64,000 nucleotides of DNA, taken from positions 1-64,000 of the forward strand of contig JAEZEJ010000119.1 of assembly GCA_023417775.1 (NCBI GenBank), read 5' to 3'. Shown in pieces: positions 37,348-47,034 of this stretch. The position numbers and the translations under genes were made by a program. The notes under the pieces are model-generated. The model had not been told where the DNA came from. It saw only the letters and a list, made by a program, of their open reading frames with translations, and made no database searches. The stretch's first letter is position 1. Every line of letters begins with the position of its first letter. The DNA is from Actinomycetes bacterium (GTDB taxonomy: Bacteria; Actinomycetota; Actinomycetes; Propionibacteriales; Nocardioidaceae).

Positions 37348-38664
37348 TCAGCCGTCGGCGTCGGCCGCCTCGCGCTCACGGCCGATCTTCTCGCCCTGCT
37401 CGTAGCTGTCCACCTGGGTGACCCGGCCGGTGAGGCTGAGCCGTTCGATGTCCTCCGCGGTGCACAGGCGCTCTGGGTCGATGAGATACACGTGGCGACC
37501 CTCGCCGTCGAACGCCCTCATGGTCTCCGCGAGCATCGTGAGCGCCACCATCTTCACCTCGACCACCTCCGTGAGATCGACGACCACGTAGCGATCGTCG
37601 ATCTCGTCATTGGACATCCGGCGCACCACCGTCTCCGCCGCGACGAAGTCGAGGGTCCCCTGCAGCCGGTACATCGCCGCAGTGCCGAAGTCGTTCTCCA
37701 GATAGTCCGCGGTGATCGCCTCCCGCAGGGCGAGGTGGCCGACTTCCGGGATGTGCATGAGGTGCAGCCCCATGTCCCGGGCGAGGCGCTCACAGGTCGC
37801 GACGCCGCGCACGCTGTTGCCGTGCTCGTCGAGACGTGGGGAGAAGGTCGCGATCCCCAAGCGGCCTGGAGAGGCTCCGACGATCCCGCCGCCGACGCCG
37901 CTCTTGGCGGGCACGCCCACGGCCGACACCCAGTCACCCGCGGCGTCGTACATCCCGCAGGTCGTCATCACCGAGAGGACGTGTCCCGCGACCTCCTCGT
38001 CGATGACCCGCTCGCGCGTGACCGGCTGCACGCCGCCGGACGCGAGGGTCGCCCCCATCAGGGCGAGATCGCGAGCGCAGACCTTGATCGATCCCTGCCG
38101 TACGTACCCCTCGACCGCCAGATCGGGATCGGCGTGCAGTGCGCCCGATGCCCGCAGCATGTTCGCGATACCGCGGTTGCGGAAGGCCGTCGACATCTCC
38201 GAGGAGAACACCTCCTCGTCGACCTCCAGCTCCCGCCCCGCGCACTGGCTGAGGAAACGGCGCACGCACTCGAACTTCTCCTCGGCACTGTCGCCTGGGA
38301 CCAGGGAGAAGGTCGTGATCGCGCCGGCATTGATCATCGGATTGGCGGGCCTGCCCTCGTGATCGAGGGAGATGGCATTGAAGGCATCGCCGGACGGCTC
38401 GACGCCGACATTGGCCAGCACCTGGTCCAGTCCGCGTTCGCGGATGGCGAGCGCGTAGGTGAAGGCCTTCGCGACCGACTGGATGGTGAAGGCCTTCTCG
38501 GCATCGCCGGCCGTGTAGATCTGCCCGTCGAGCATGGCCAGGGCGACGCCGAAACTGTCAGGATCCACCTGCTGCAGCTCGGGGATGTAGTCGGCGAGCT
38601 GACCGCTGTCCTCGCGGAGCTCCTCCAGCACGCTGGCCAAGTACGGTTCGATGGGAGAACGCAT
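37348..38664 (-). CDS. glsA: glutaminase with C-terminal STAS-like domain
   Basis: 438 residues. The serine-dependent glutaminase fold shows S63-x-x-K66 (FTIQSVAKAF), the Asn of PMINAGAI and AKSGVGGGI; it hydrolyses glutamine to glutamate and ammonia. From about residue 310 a STAS-like domain follows (DRYVVVDLTEVVEVKMVALTML), as in some actinobacterial GlsA proteins. TAGCCT (38676-38671) ends six bases before the ATG, with no ribosome site, so it is probably leaderless. Confidence 0.9.
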   Translation of the reverse strand: MRSPIEPYLASVLEELREDSGQLADYIPELQQVDPDSFGVALAMLDGQIYTAGDAEKAFTIQSVAKAFTYALAIRERGLDQVLANVGVEPSGDAFNAISLDHEGRPANPMINAGAITTFSLVPGDSAEEKFECVRRFLSQCAGRELEVDEEVFSSEMSTAFRNRGIANMLRASGALHADPDLAVEGYVRQGSIKVCARDLALMGATLASGGVQPVTRERVIDEEVAGHVLSVMTTCGMYDAAGDWVSAVGVPAKSGVGGGIVGASPGRLGIATFSPRLDEHGNSVRGVATCERLARDMGLHLMHIPEVGHLALREAITADYLENDFGTAAMYRLQGTLDFVAAETVVRRMSNDEIDDRYVVVDLTEVVEVKMVALTMLAETMRAFDGEGRHVYLIDPERLCTAEDIERLSLTGRVTQVDSYEQGEKIGREREAADADG

Positions 38665-38670
38665 ACGCCC

Positions 38671-38676
38671 AGGCTA
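38671..38676 (-). promoter_or_regulatory. leaderless-type -10 box of glsA
   Basis: On the minus strand TAGCCT is followed by six bases and the glsA ATG (38664), the same geometry as der and the HEAT-repeat gene. Confidence 0.5.
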
Positions 38677-38741
38677 GGGGTTCTCGGCGATCGCGCCCGT
38701 CGGTCGGAGCGCCGCGACGATGCCTCGCCCAGGTCCGCCGA

Positions 38742-38747
38742 TACGGT
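38742..38747 (+). promoter_or_regulatory. leaderless-type -10 box of the HEAT-repeat gene
   Basis: TACGGT ends six bases before ATG 38754, and no Shine-Dalgarno sequence is present. Confidence 0.5.
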
Positions 38748-38753
38748 GGGCCC

Positions 38754-39449
38754 ATGCCTGGGGTGCCGCGGTGGCGTGATGACCTGATGCGACTGGACCG
38801 GTCATCCTGGCCGATGTTCCTCGACGCGAATTCGGGCCTTCCGGGACCGCGAGCCAATCTCGCTCTGGCCGCGGCTGTGGCAGACCTCGCCGATGCCCAG
38901 CTGATCGACGCGCTGCTGGCCGGCGACCACGAGTATCGAGTGCTCTGTGGCGCGATGGCTCTCGGCGGGCTCGCTGCCGAGCCGGAAGCGGCGGCACGGC
39001 TGCGTCAACTCGCCGCCGATGACCGATGGCGCGTACGCGAGGGGGTGGCGATGGGGCTCCAGCGTCTCGGAGACTCCGATCTCGCGACGATGGAGTCACT
39101 GGTGCTGGACTGGGTCGACGATCCCGATCCGCTGGTGCAGCGGGCCGCCGCAGCGGCGATCTGCGAACCTCGGCTGCTCGCCACGCCCGCGGCCGCCGCG
39201 GTCGCCATCGAGGTCTGCCGCCGCGCCACGGTGAGTCTGGGCGCGCGACCGTCGGCTCTACGACGCGAGCCGGCCGTGCGTACGCTCCGCCAAGGCCTGG
39301 GTTACTGCTGGAGCGTCGCTGTCGCCGCGGATCCGGAACCGGGGCTGACCGCTTTCCGCGAACTCGATGGGCGGGACCCCGATATCGCCTGGATCATCGC
39401 GCAGAACCTGCGCAAGACTCGATTGGCGCGCCTCCTCCAGGGCGCCTGA
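38754..39449 (+). CDS. HEAT-repeat protein
   Basis: 231 residues made of Ala/Leu-rich helix pairs, for example EYRVLCGAMALGGLA, DRWRVREGVAMGLQRLGD and DPLVQRAAAAAICEPRLL, the D-x-x-x-R-x-x-A-x-x-A-L spacing of HEAT/PBS repeats. Such proteins are scaffolds; some bind DNA (AlkD group), which is of note because the DNA ligase gene follows 40 bases later. No catalytic residues are claimed. Confidence 0.65.
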   Translation: MPGVPRWRDDLMRLDRSSWPMFLDANSGLPGPRANLALAAAVADLADAQLIDALLAGDHEYRVLCGAMALGGLAAEPEAAARLRQLAADDRWRVREGVAMGLQRLGDSDLATMESLVLDWVDDPDPLVQRAAAAAICEPRLLATPAAAAVAIEVCRRATVSLGARPSALRREPAVRTLRQGLGYCWSVAVAADPEPGLTAFRELDGRDPDIAWIIAQNLRKTRLARLLQGA

Positions 39450-39489
39450 TGCCGGGCGGAGTGTCGGTGGTCGGTGGGACGATGCAGGG

Positions 39490-41007
39490 ATGATGCTCTC
39501 GGAGCTGGTCACCACCGCGCAGGAGGTGACCGCCACGTCGTCGCGGCTCGCCAAGGTCGACGCGCTCGCACAGGTGCTGAAGCGCGCCGAGCCCGCGGAG
39601 ATCGAGCCGGCCGTGGGATGGCTGATCGCCACGCCGAGGCAGGGTCGCCTCGGCGTGGGCTGGCGAGGGATCAGCGCCCTCACTGTGAACCATGCTGACG
39701 CTCCATCGCTGTCGGTCGCCGAGGTCGACGCGGCGCTGGACGCTCTCGCCGCGGTGGCCGGCAAGGGATCGGTGGCGTCCCGCGCCGCGCTCCTGGAGGA
39801 TCTCGCCTCCCGCGGCACGGCCGAGGAGTGGGACTTCCTCGTGCGGGTGATCCTCGGCGAACTGCGCACCGGTGCGCTGGAGGGTGTGCTCCTCGACGCG
39901 ATCGCCAGGGCATCGGGGCGCACGAAGGAGGCGGTCCGGCGCGCGGCGATGCTCTCGGGCGATCTCGGCGAGACGGCACGGATCGCGCTCCTGGGTGCGG
40001 CAGAGGATCTCGCCGCGGTCGGACTGGTCGTCGGACGCCCGGTACTGCCGATGCTCGCCTCCACCGCGGCCACCCCCTCGGCCGCCCTCGATATCACCGG
40101 CGAGGCATCGGCCGAGTACAAACTCGACGGCGCACGCATCCAGGTGCATCGCCGCGGCGACGAGGTCGGTGTCTTCACCCGGAACCTCGCCGACATCACC
40201 CATCGCGTCCCCGAGATCGTCGAGATCGTCCGCGGTCTCCCGGCCCGGGATCTCATCCTCGACGGCGAGACCCTGTCGTTGAACGAGGACGGCGGCCCCC
40301 GCCCGTTCCAGGAGACGATGGCACGCTTCGGGGCCGAGGTCTCGCGCGACGTACTGCTACGACCCTGGTTCTTCGACCTGCTCCACCTCGACGGCCGCGA
40401 TCTCATCGACGAGCCCCTGCGCACCCGCCTGGCCGAGCTCGACCGGATCGCGGGGGAGTGGCGCATGCCGGGCATCGTCACCGCGGATGCCGAGGAGGTC
40501 GAGGAGCTGTCGAAGGCCGCCCTCGCCGCAGGACACGAGGGCGTCGTCGTCAAAGCGATCGACTCCGCCTATGTCGCGGGCCGGCGCGGCAAGGCCTGGG
40601 TCAAGGCCAAGCCGGTGCACACCTACGATCTCGTCGTGCTGGCCGCCGAATGGGGCTCGGGACGACGGCGCGGGTGGTTGTCGAATCTGCACCTCGGCGC
40701 CCATGACCCGACAGGGGAGTTCGGTGAGCCCGGCGGCTACGTCATGGTCGGCAAGACCTTCAAGGGGCTCACCGACGAGCTGCTGCGATGGCAGACCGAG
40801 CACTTCCCCGAGCTGGAGACGCGCCGCACCCAGTCGACGGTCTTCCTGCGTCCGGAGACCGTGGTCGAGATCGCCATCGACGGGGTGCAACGCTCGCCGC
40901 GGTATCCCGGTGGCATCGCCCTGCGCTTCGCCCGCGTCAAGCGGTACCGCCCCGACAAGCGCCCCCAGGACGCCGACACCGTCCAGACCCTCCGCGGCCT
41001 CGGCTGA
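39490..41007 (+). CDS. ATP-dependent DNA ligase (LigB type)
   Basis: 505 residues. The helical N-terminal DNA-binding domain (about 1-200) precedes the adenylation domain with nucleophile K211 in EYKLDGAR, then DGETL, GHEGVVVKA and KAWVKAKPVH, and an OB domain to the end. It matches the ATP-dependent ligases found in actinobacteria besides NAD-dependent LigA (Mycobacterium LigB). It seals nicks in repair. The start is ATG 39490 or 39493; GCAGGG lies just before. Confidence 0.9.
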   Translation: MMLSELVTTAQEVTATSSRLAKVDALAQVLKRAEPAEIEPAVGWLIATPRQGRLGVGWRGISALTVNHADAPSLSVAEVDAALDALAAVAGKGSVASRAALLEDLASRGTAEEWDFLVRVILGELRTGALEGVLLDAIARASGRTKEAVRRAAMLSGDLGETARIALLGAAEDLAAVGLVVGRPVLPMLASTAATPSAALDITGEASAEYKLDGARIQVHRRGDEVGVFTRNLADITHRVPEIVEIVRGLPARDLILDGETLSLNEDGGPRPFQETMARFGAEVSRDVLLRPWFFDLLHLDGRDLIDEPLRTRLAELDRIAGEWRMPGIVTADAEEVEELSKAALAAGHEGVVVKAIDSAYVAGRRGKAWVKAKPVHTYDLVVLAAEWGSGRRRGWLSNLHLGAHDPTGEFGEPGGYVMVGKTFKGLTDELLRWQTEHFPELETRRTQSTVFLRPETVVEIAIDGVQRSPRYPGGIALRFARVKRYRPDKRPQDADTVQTLRGLG

Positions 41008-41034
41008 ACGGCCGTCTCCACGACGAAGCGTCGA

Positions 41035-41565
41035 TCAGGAGCGGTCGTAGTGGTCGAGCACCTCGGACATGGCCGGTTCGAGCGCCTCGTGCGCGTCGAT
41101 CTCCCGTTCGCCGCCCGTGTAGTTGACGGCCAGCGTGACATCGTCCAGGTAGGCGACATAGCGTCCGGTGTTGCCCAGGGCGGAGTACACGTTCACCGCG
41201 ACGCCGTCGATCGACACCTGCTCGTCTCCGGGATCGCCCGGCTCGGCCTCCGAGACCCAGATGGTGAGACTCGGTGTCACGAAACCATTGGGCCCCTCCC
41301 ACTGGCAGCCCGGCCCTTCGGGCGGCTGAAGCACCACGGCCTCGAGGTCCTGGAGCCCGAGATAGTCGAGCGTGGCATCGCTGATCGCCGCGCAGGCGTC
41401 GATCTCCGCCACCTCCTCCGGCAGATCGTCCGGGGTGACCTCCACGCCGTTACGGGTGTGGGTGATCTCCTGCGTCGAGCAGGCGGAGAGGAGGATGAGC
41501 CCGCTGATGAGCAGGGGTGCCACGCGTGCGCTTCTTCGGCCTCGGGGCATCGGGTGGACGATCAC
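41035..41565 (-). CDS. DUF3558-like lipoprotein
   Basis: 176 residues. The signal peptide APLLISGLILLSAC is lipidated at C29. The mature part has DACAAISDATLDYLGL, a second Cys in GPGCQWEG and a strand-rich domain as in DUF3558 lipoproteins of actinobacteria. The GTG start overlaps the stop of the STAND regulator (GTGA), so regulator and lipoprotein are translated together. Function unknown. Confidence 0.72.
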   Translation of the reverse strand: MIVHPMPRGRRSARVAPLLISGLILLSACSTQEITHTRNGVEVTPDDLPEEVAEIDACAAISDATLDYLGLQDLEAVVLQPPEGPGCQWEGPNGFVTPSLTIWVSEAEPGDPGDEQVSIDGVAVNVYSALGNTGRYVAYLDDVTLAVNYTGGEREIDAHEALEPAMSEVLDHYDRS

Positions 41566-44108
41566 GGTTGTCCCTCTCGGATGGGCAGGGCCTCGAGCAA
41601 CCCACGGATCTGCTGGGCGGTCGGGGCCGTATCGGACCCGAGGAGGTCGAGCGCCTCTTCCAGGTGATCGCGGGCGCTCCCCGCGTGGCCGCGTGCGATG
41701 TCGATGCGGCCGAGTCCGTGCAGGGTGCGCGGCCGCTCATCGGCGATGCCCCACTGCGCGGCCAGCTGGTCGGCCTCCCGCAGCCGTTCCTCGGCCGCTT
41801 CGAGATCCCCCTCTACGAGCAGGTGTCCCAGATTGTTCAGGCACGTGACCTCCAGGGCGCGCAGGCCACCGTCGCGGGAGAGGCGCAGCGCCTCCTCGGT
41901 CACCTCGACCGCGCGCATCGACTCCCCGCGCGCGTCGAGGGCGAGACCGAGAGCCGCCGATGCGTGGGCGTAGGTCATCGGTGAGCCGATGGAATGAGCC
42001 ACCTCGCGGCTGCGTTCGGCCGCCTCGACCGCTTCCTCCACCCGCCCGAGCAGCAGATAGACCTCGCTGATGTTGCCGAGCGCGGTCGCCATGCTCTCCC
42101 GGCTGTCGTGGGCGCGTGCGCGCTCGAGTGCCTCCCGGTGGTGCTTCAAGGCCCCGTCGAGGTCGCCGAGACGTCGCAGGATGATCGCGATGTTGTCGAT
42201 GAGGAGGTACTCGGAGGTCTCGTCCTGATCCTCCCGGGCCATCTCCAGGCACTCCTGGAACTGGCGCAGAGCAGCCGGCGCATCGCCCGCCTGCGCGGAG
42301 AGGATCGCCAGCGCGTTGGTGGCCGAGTAGGCCGCCCGGCGGGCACCGCAGCGCTGTCCGAGCTGCCGGGCACGCTCCAGGTGCAGAGCCGCCTCCGGCA
42401 GTCCGAGGCGGACCGAGGTGGTGCCGATCCCGAGTTCGGCGTAGGCCTCGCCCGCGGCATCCGCCGCACCCCGAGCGGCCTCGACGGCAGCTCGGTGCAA
42501 GGCGAGCGAGAGGTGGAGGCGGCCACGGTTGTCGAAATTGCGGCTGAGGGCCTGTGCGATCTCCAGCGTGATCTGCGGTGCCTCGACGGCGGCCGCCGCG
42601 GCGATCTCGACGAGGGCCTCGAGCTCGTCCTCCAGCCAGGCCGCCGCCTCCTCGGGAGTGTCGGGCAGCTCGATCTCGCGCTCACGCTCGAAGCGCCGCA
42701 AGGATCCCGGATAGAGCCGCTCGGAGCATCCCCAGGCTCGCGCGAGCAGGGCACCCGCCATGCGGGCCAGCGAGGACGACCTCGCGCTGGGAGGGTCCTC
42801 GTGCCATGACCTCGCGACGGCGTAGGTGCGCACGAGGGAGTGCAGGGAGACGCGATCCTGGTGCACCTGCAGCACCAGATGCGCGGACTCCAGCTCATCG
42901 AGCAGCAGCTCGGACCGGGCATCGTCGCCGACGAGGGCGTCGAAGGCCGACCGCGAGACACTGCGACACGGTTGCGCGGCCAGGAGCCGCAGGCACCGGC
43001 GCGCCTCCTCGGAGAGCATGGAGTAGCTCAGGGCGATCGTGGCGCTGACGGGCTCATCGAGCTGATGGGACTCGAGTCGTCCGCGCAAGGCGGTGGCCTG
43101 GTCAGCGAGGCTCCACCCGTGGAGCCGGCGCACCCGCGCCGCGGTGAGGGCTGCGGCCAGCGGCAGGCCGTCCACCAGCTCGGCGATGGTCCGCGCGGCA
43201 GCGGGCTCCGCGTCGAGCACCGCGCCACCGGCCACTGCGCGCAGCAGCGCGAGGCTGTCCTCCGTCGCCCAGGTCGACACCGGCACACGCGTGATGCCGC
43301 CGACCGGCAGGCGTGCACGCGAGGTGATGATCACGGGGGTCGATGGCGCCGACCCGATGATCTCGACGACCTGATCGGCCACGGTCACATCGTCGAGGAC
43401 GAGAGCAACGCGGCGGTGCTCCAACGTCGTGGCCACCGTGTCGGCGAGCTCCGTGAGCGTGGTTCCGGCGGGCACAGGGGCGCCCAGGGTCCTCAGGATC
43501 GCCTCGCAGATACCCCGTCCCGTCGCCAGGTCATCGGGCGATCGGGTGTCTCCCAGCGCCACCACGATGACGTCCAGGGCCCGCTGCCGTGCCAGCTCGG
43601 CGGTGGCGACCTCGAAGGCCAGCTCGGTCTTTCCGGTACCGGCCATTCCCTCGATCACGACAGGTGTGGTCGCCGCGAGACAGGCCTGCTGCTCCGGGCG
43701 GCGACCGATGAAGACCTCGGGACGGCGGGGGAGTCCCCGGTGCGCCGAGACCGACTGGGTCAGGGCCCGGTGTCCTTGGGCGAGCACGCACCGGCTGTGC
43801 CAGAGCTCGAGCAGGGGCCCGCTGACCCCCAGGGCCGCGGCGATGTCGACGACGAGCTGGACGTCCAGCCGTTTGCGGCCGTCGGCGAAGGCGTCGTACA
43901 CCGTCATCCGCCCCGGGGTGACATCGCGGGGATGGACGCCGCGCTGTCTGCGCTCCTCGGCGACACGTCGGGCGATCTGGGTGAAGGAGGGGGACCCGGC
44001 AGCCGTTCGCCAGGCGCGCAGCTGCCCCGCGACATCGTCGAGGGTGCGGACACCATCCAGCGTCTCGGCGGCGTGGTCGACGAGCGGGGACTGCGACGAG
44101 GTCATCAT
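41562..44108 (-). CDS. STAND (NB-ARC) regulator with HTH-like N terminus and TPR repeats
   Basis: 848 residues. An N-terminal helical DNA-binding-like part (about 40-100, SFTQIARRVAEERRQRG to VQLVVDIAAALGV) precedes an NB-ARC ATPase with Walker A GMAGTGKT (154-161), Walker B VALVLDDV and GLPLAAAL, then about ten TPR-like repeats from residue 520. This is the AfsR-like/NLR-like plan without a SARP domain. ATG 44108 and 44105 both follow AGGAAAG; longer starts lack a site. It is divergent from the Lon-like lipoprotein operon, which it may control (inference). Confidence 0.82.
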   Translation of the reverse strand: MMTSSQSPLVDHAAETLDGVRTLDDVAGQLRAWRTAAGSPSFTQIARRVAEERRQRGVHPRDVTPGRMTVYDAFADGRKRLDVQLVVDIAAALGVSGPLLELWHSRCVLAQGHRALTQSVSAHRGLPRRPEVFIGRRPEQQACLAATTPVVIEGMAGTGKTELAFEVATAELARQRALDVIVVALGDTRSPDDLATGRGICEAILRTLGAPVPAGTTLTELADTVATTLEHRRVALVLDDVTVADQVVEIIGSAPSTPVIITSRARLPVGGITRVPVSTWATEDSLALLRAVAGGAVLDAEPAAARTIAELVDGLPLAAALTAARVRRLHGWSLADQATALRGRLESHQLDEPVSATIALSYSMLSEEARRCLRLLAAQPCRSVSRSAFDALVGDDARSELLLDELESAHLVLQVHQDRVSLHSLVRTYAVARSWHEDPPSARSSSLARMAGALLARAWGCSERLYPGSLRRFEREREIELPDTPEEAAAWLEDELEALVEIAAAAAVEAPQITLEIAQALSRNFDNRGRLHLSLALHRAAVEAARGAADAAGEAYAELGIGTTSVRLGLPEAALHLERARQLGQRCGARRAAYSATNALAILSAQAGDAPAALRQFQECLEMAREDQDETSEYLLIDNIAIILRRLGDLDGALKHHREALERARAHDSRESMATALGNISEVYLLLGRVEEAVEAAERSREVAHSIGSPMTYAHASAALGLALDARGESMRAVEVTEEALRLSRDGGLRALEVTCLNNLGHLLVEGDLEAAEERLREADQLAAQWGIADERPRTLHGLGRIDIARGHAGSARDHLEEALDLLGSDTAPTAQQIRGLLEALPIREGQP

Positions 44109-44302
44109 CTTTCCTGGCATCAGAGGCTTTCGGGGCACCGGGACTGGTCCGCGGTGGCCTCACTATAGCGGCGGATCCGGTCCCGTTCGGATTCGTACGG
44201 GAAGGCGCCGATCGATGCCGCAGACGGTCGATGGGTGGGAGTCTTCTCCGGCGAGACCGATGGCCTCAGGGGTCGATGAGTGCAGAACAGAATGGAGCGG
44301 AT

Positions 44303-46225
44303 GTGACCGTGAACAGAGTCCGAGGTGCGCGCGGACGATGGATGATCCCCGGCGCGCTGGCCGGCATCGTCGCTGTGGCCGGTGCCGGGTGCACGTCCCC
44401 GTCACCGCGGGCGGAGTCGATCACGGTCACCTGGCTCGCCTTCGACTCCTCGGGCTCCGGCACCACCGGCGAGACGATCATCAGCCGACAGGAGCCGGAC
44501 GCGCCGGGGGACTTCCGGGTCGAGTTCTCCGCCAACGAGGTCGGCGGGATCGGCGCCCAGTCGCAGGCCGGGGCCTGGAATGCGGCGATCGTCTCGACGA
44601 TCCTGTTGACCTCGCCGCTCGAGGGGGAGTTCCGCTTCGAGACCAATGGACGGGTCGACGGCCCCAGCGCCGGCGCGCTCACCACCGCTGGCCTGATGGC
44701 GCTCGAGCGCGGCGATGACATCGATGCCGATGTCACGATGACCGGCACGATCAACGCGACCGGGACGATCGGCCCGGTCGGTGGAATCCCGGAGAAGGTC
44801 GTCGCAGCGGGCGAGGCCGGCTTCGAGACGGTCCTGATCCCCTTGGGCCAGCGCAATGCCGCCAATGCGGAAGGCGAGATGGTCGATGTCGTGAGGGAAG
44901 CGGACCGAGCGGGTGTCGAGGTGATCGAGGTGGGCGACATCTACGAGGCCTACACGCACCTGACAGGCGAGGACATCGAGGTCCGGTCCGGTGCCCGCGA
45001 CCCGCGCCTGGACAACCGCTCCTACGACAAGTTGAAGCCCCAGGTCGACATCACCTTCACGCGCTACAACGACGCCGACGCGCGCGTGCTGCGGTTGCCG
45101 AAGGAGGTGCAGGAGGTGTTTGCGCAGACGGGAGTCCGAGAGCTCATCCGAGGGTTCCACGAGGAGGCCGTCGGTCTTCAGCAGCAAGGACTGCAGGCTG
45201 GGGCCTATGACCTGGCCTCGCAGGCCGCCTCGGCACTGGAGGGTGTCGCGGCCACGGGTGAGCTGCTGCAGCCGGTCTTCACCCAGGGGCTCGACGGCCT
45301 GCCGGTGTTCTTCGACCAGGCCATGGACATCTCCTCCGCCGAGCAGGGCTTCTTCGCCTTCCTCGATCAGCTCTCGACCTTCGAGCCGAAGACCATCGCC
45401 GATGCGGAGGGTCTGGTGCGTGCCTATGCCAGCATCTTCGACGCCTATTCGCTCCTGATCTTCTCGAGCCAACTCATCGAGGAGCTCAAGACGGACTGGG
45501 AGTCCGGGGCGATCTCCTCCCCGGACGAGCTCTTCTCCCGGCTGGTGACCCCCGTCTACTGGGCCGAGCTCGCCGAGGCCCAGATCACCTCGGCGGGTGT
45601 CATGCTCGAGGTCGGACGTGACAACCCGGGAGCCGACCTGGCCGAAGAGGTCGACCTCGCTCAGGTCGGCGACTTCTTCCGTCGCGGGGCGGATGCGAAC
45701 TTCGCCACCTTCGAGGAGGTCGTCGTGGCCGATCTCGCCGATGCGCGGGGGCTCAGCCGCGAGGTGGCGCTGTCGCTGCTGGCATCGGTCGACACCAATG
45801 TGGCGGCCGCAGTGAGCCAGGCGAGTGTGCAGCCGGCGATCGCCGACTACATCGGCGGCGACAAGGCCAATGCCCAGTACGCGACCCTCGGGTACGGGCT
45901 CAGCAACTATGTGCGCAATCAGATGCTCGTCGACAAGTACTACAACAACGCCGAACTCGACAATCTGCTGAACGTGACCGGCGTGCGTTTCGATGCGGTG
46001 CTCGGTCGCGCCCTCGACCTGGGCCGCGATCAGCTCGCCTCGGAGATCGAGCTCCTGAGGGAGGTGGACACCGAGCCCGTGCTCGGTGTCGCCAGCTACG
46101 AGACCGCCGGGATCCTGCGTCGCGGCGAGATCGGGGACCAGTTCTCCGCGATCGGCGTCTACAACCAGTCCTTCCTGACCGCGCGTGTGCTCCGCTATCT
46201 GGGCGGGTTCGTGGACGAGGAATGA
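44303..46225 (+). CDS. surface-anchored Lon-like (S16) serine protease lipoprotein
   Basis: 640 residues. A signal peptide ends in AVAGAGC (lipidated C30). A Lon-type proteolytic domain follows with catalytic S122 (VDGPSAGAL) and K165 (GGIPEKVVAAG); their 43-residue spacing equals that of E. coli Lon. There is no AAA+ module. The C-terminal 430 residues are helical and unrecognised. GTG 44303 has GGAG five bases upstream; ATG 44276 would add nine residues. It overlaps the next lipoprotein gene by four bases and lies divergent from the STAND regulator. Confidence 0.8.
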   Translation: MTVNRVRGARGRWMIPGALAGIVAVAGAGCTSPSPRAESITVTWLAFDSSGSGTTGETIISRQEPDAPGDFRVEFSANEVGGIGAQSQAGAWNAAIVSTILLTSPLEGEFRFETNGRVDGPSAGALTTAGLMALERGDDIDADVTMTGTINATGTIGPVGGIPEKVVAAGEAGFETVLIPLGQRNAANAEGEMVDVVREADRAGVEVIEVGDIYEAYTHLTGEDIEVRSGARDPRLDNRSYDKLKPQVDITFTRYNDADARVLRLPKEVQEVFAQTGVRELIRGFHEEAVGLQQQGLQAGAYDLASQAASALEGVAATGELLQPVFTQGLDGLPVFFDQAMDISSAEQGFFAFLDQLSTFEPKTIADAEGLVRAYASIFDAYSLLIFSSQLIEELKTDWESGAISSPDELFSRLVTPVYWAELAEAQITSAGVMLEVGRDNPGADLAEEVDLAQVGDFFRRGADANFATFEEVVVADLADARGLSREVALSLLASVDTNVAAAVSQASVQPAIADYIGGDKANAQYATLGYGLSNYVRNQMLVDKYYNNAELDNLLNVTGVRFDAVLGRALDLGRDQLASEIELLREVDTEPVLGVASYETAGILRRGEIGDQFSAIGVYNQSFLTARVLRYLGGFVDEE

Positions 46226-46968
46226 GCCGTTCGCGATGCGGGGGTGTCACGGCGATCCTCGTGGGTGCCGCGGTGCTGGCGATCCTCGCCGGCGGCTGTG
46301 GTCGGGAGACCGCCTCCTCCACGTCCTCGTCGTCCGAACGCTGGTGCCGGGAAGGGGATGCGTCCCCGGCTTGCGCGGACGAGGTGTACGGCACCTTCGC
46401 CGATCTCCAGGCCGAGGGCCGAGGCGAGACGGTCATCGATCTCCCTGACGACATCGGCGATGCGCGAGCGGGTGTCGTGCGGATGACCTATGAGGGTGAC
46501 GCGCCGCTGGTGGTGTGGAGCCTCGACGAGGAGCACGTCGAGCAGATGATCCTGATCGACGCGACGATCGGTCTCGTCGCCTCCGATCCGGGCGAGTTCG
46601 ACGGCGAGACGATGTGGTGGCCCGCCAACGATCCTCCGCGGGCGCTGCGGGTCGAGGGCGACGGCAGCTGGGAGCTCAGCGTGCTGCCGGTCTCGGCGGC
46701 CCCTCCGCTGGAGAGCGAGGGGCGAGGAATCCGCGTCTATCTGTATGACGGTCCCGGCGGGGTGGTGTCGGGCCACAAGCCCAACACCGAGGTCGGCATG
46801 TCGCTGACGCAGTTCCGCCTGACCACCGACGGTGGAACACCGAAGGAGCTGGTGACGGAGCGTACGAGGACCGCCGACTTCAGGGCGCGCCTCGATCCGG
46901 GGCCGTCGGTGCTGATCGTCGGCCATCGCGGCCCCTGGACGCTGGAGCTGCCGATCGAGGAGTGGTGA
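46222..46968 (+). CDS. lipoprotein partner of the Lon-like protease
   Basis: 248 residues. The signal peptide VTAILVGAAVLAILAGGC is lipidated at C26. The rest is strand-rich and Asp/Glu-rich, with two further cysteines (RWCREGDASPACADEVYG). No family is recognised. The ATG overlaps the protease stop (ATGA), so a joint function at the outer face of the membrane is likely. Confidence 0.65.
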   Translation: MSRSRCGGVTAILVGAAVLAILAGGCGRETASSTSSSSERWCREGDASPACADEVYGTFADLQAEGRGETVIDLPDDIGDARAGVVRMTYEGDAPLVVWSLDEEHVEQMILIDATIGLVASDPGEFDGETMWWPANDPPRALRVEGDGSWELSVLPVSAAPPLESEGRGIRVYLYDGPGGVVSGHKPNTEVGMSLTQFRLTTDGGTPKELVTERTRTADFRARLDPGPSVLIVGHRGPWTLELPIEEW

Positions 46969-47034
46969 GCTGTCCGAGCCTGGGTTTACGCTCAGGTCAG
47001 CGGCGCGTGCCGCCCGCCGACGGGAGGGTCGTCG

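Noticed and set aside
42840..44168. 442-residue plus-strand frame opposite the STAND regulator
   Set aside because: Gly/Arg/His-rich shadow; the minus-strand protein has intact Walker motifs and TPRs.
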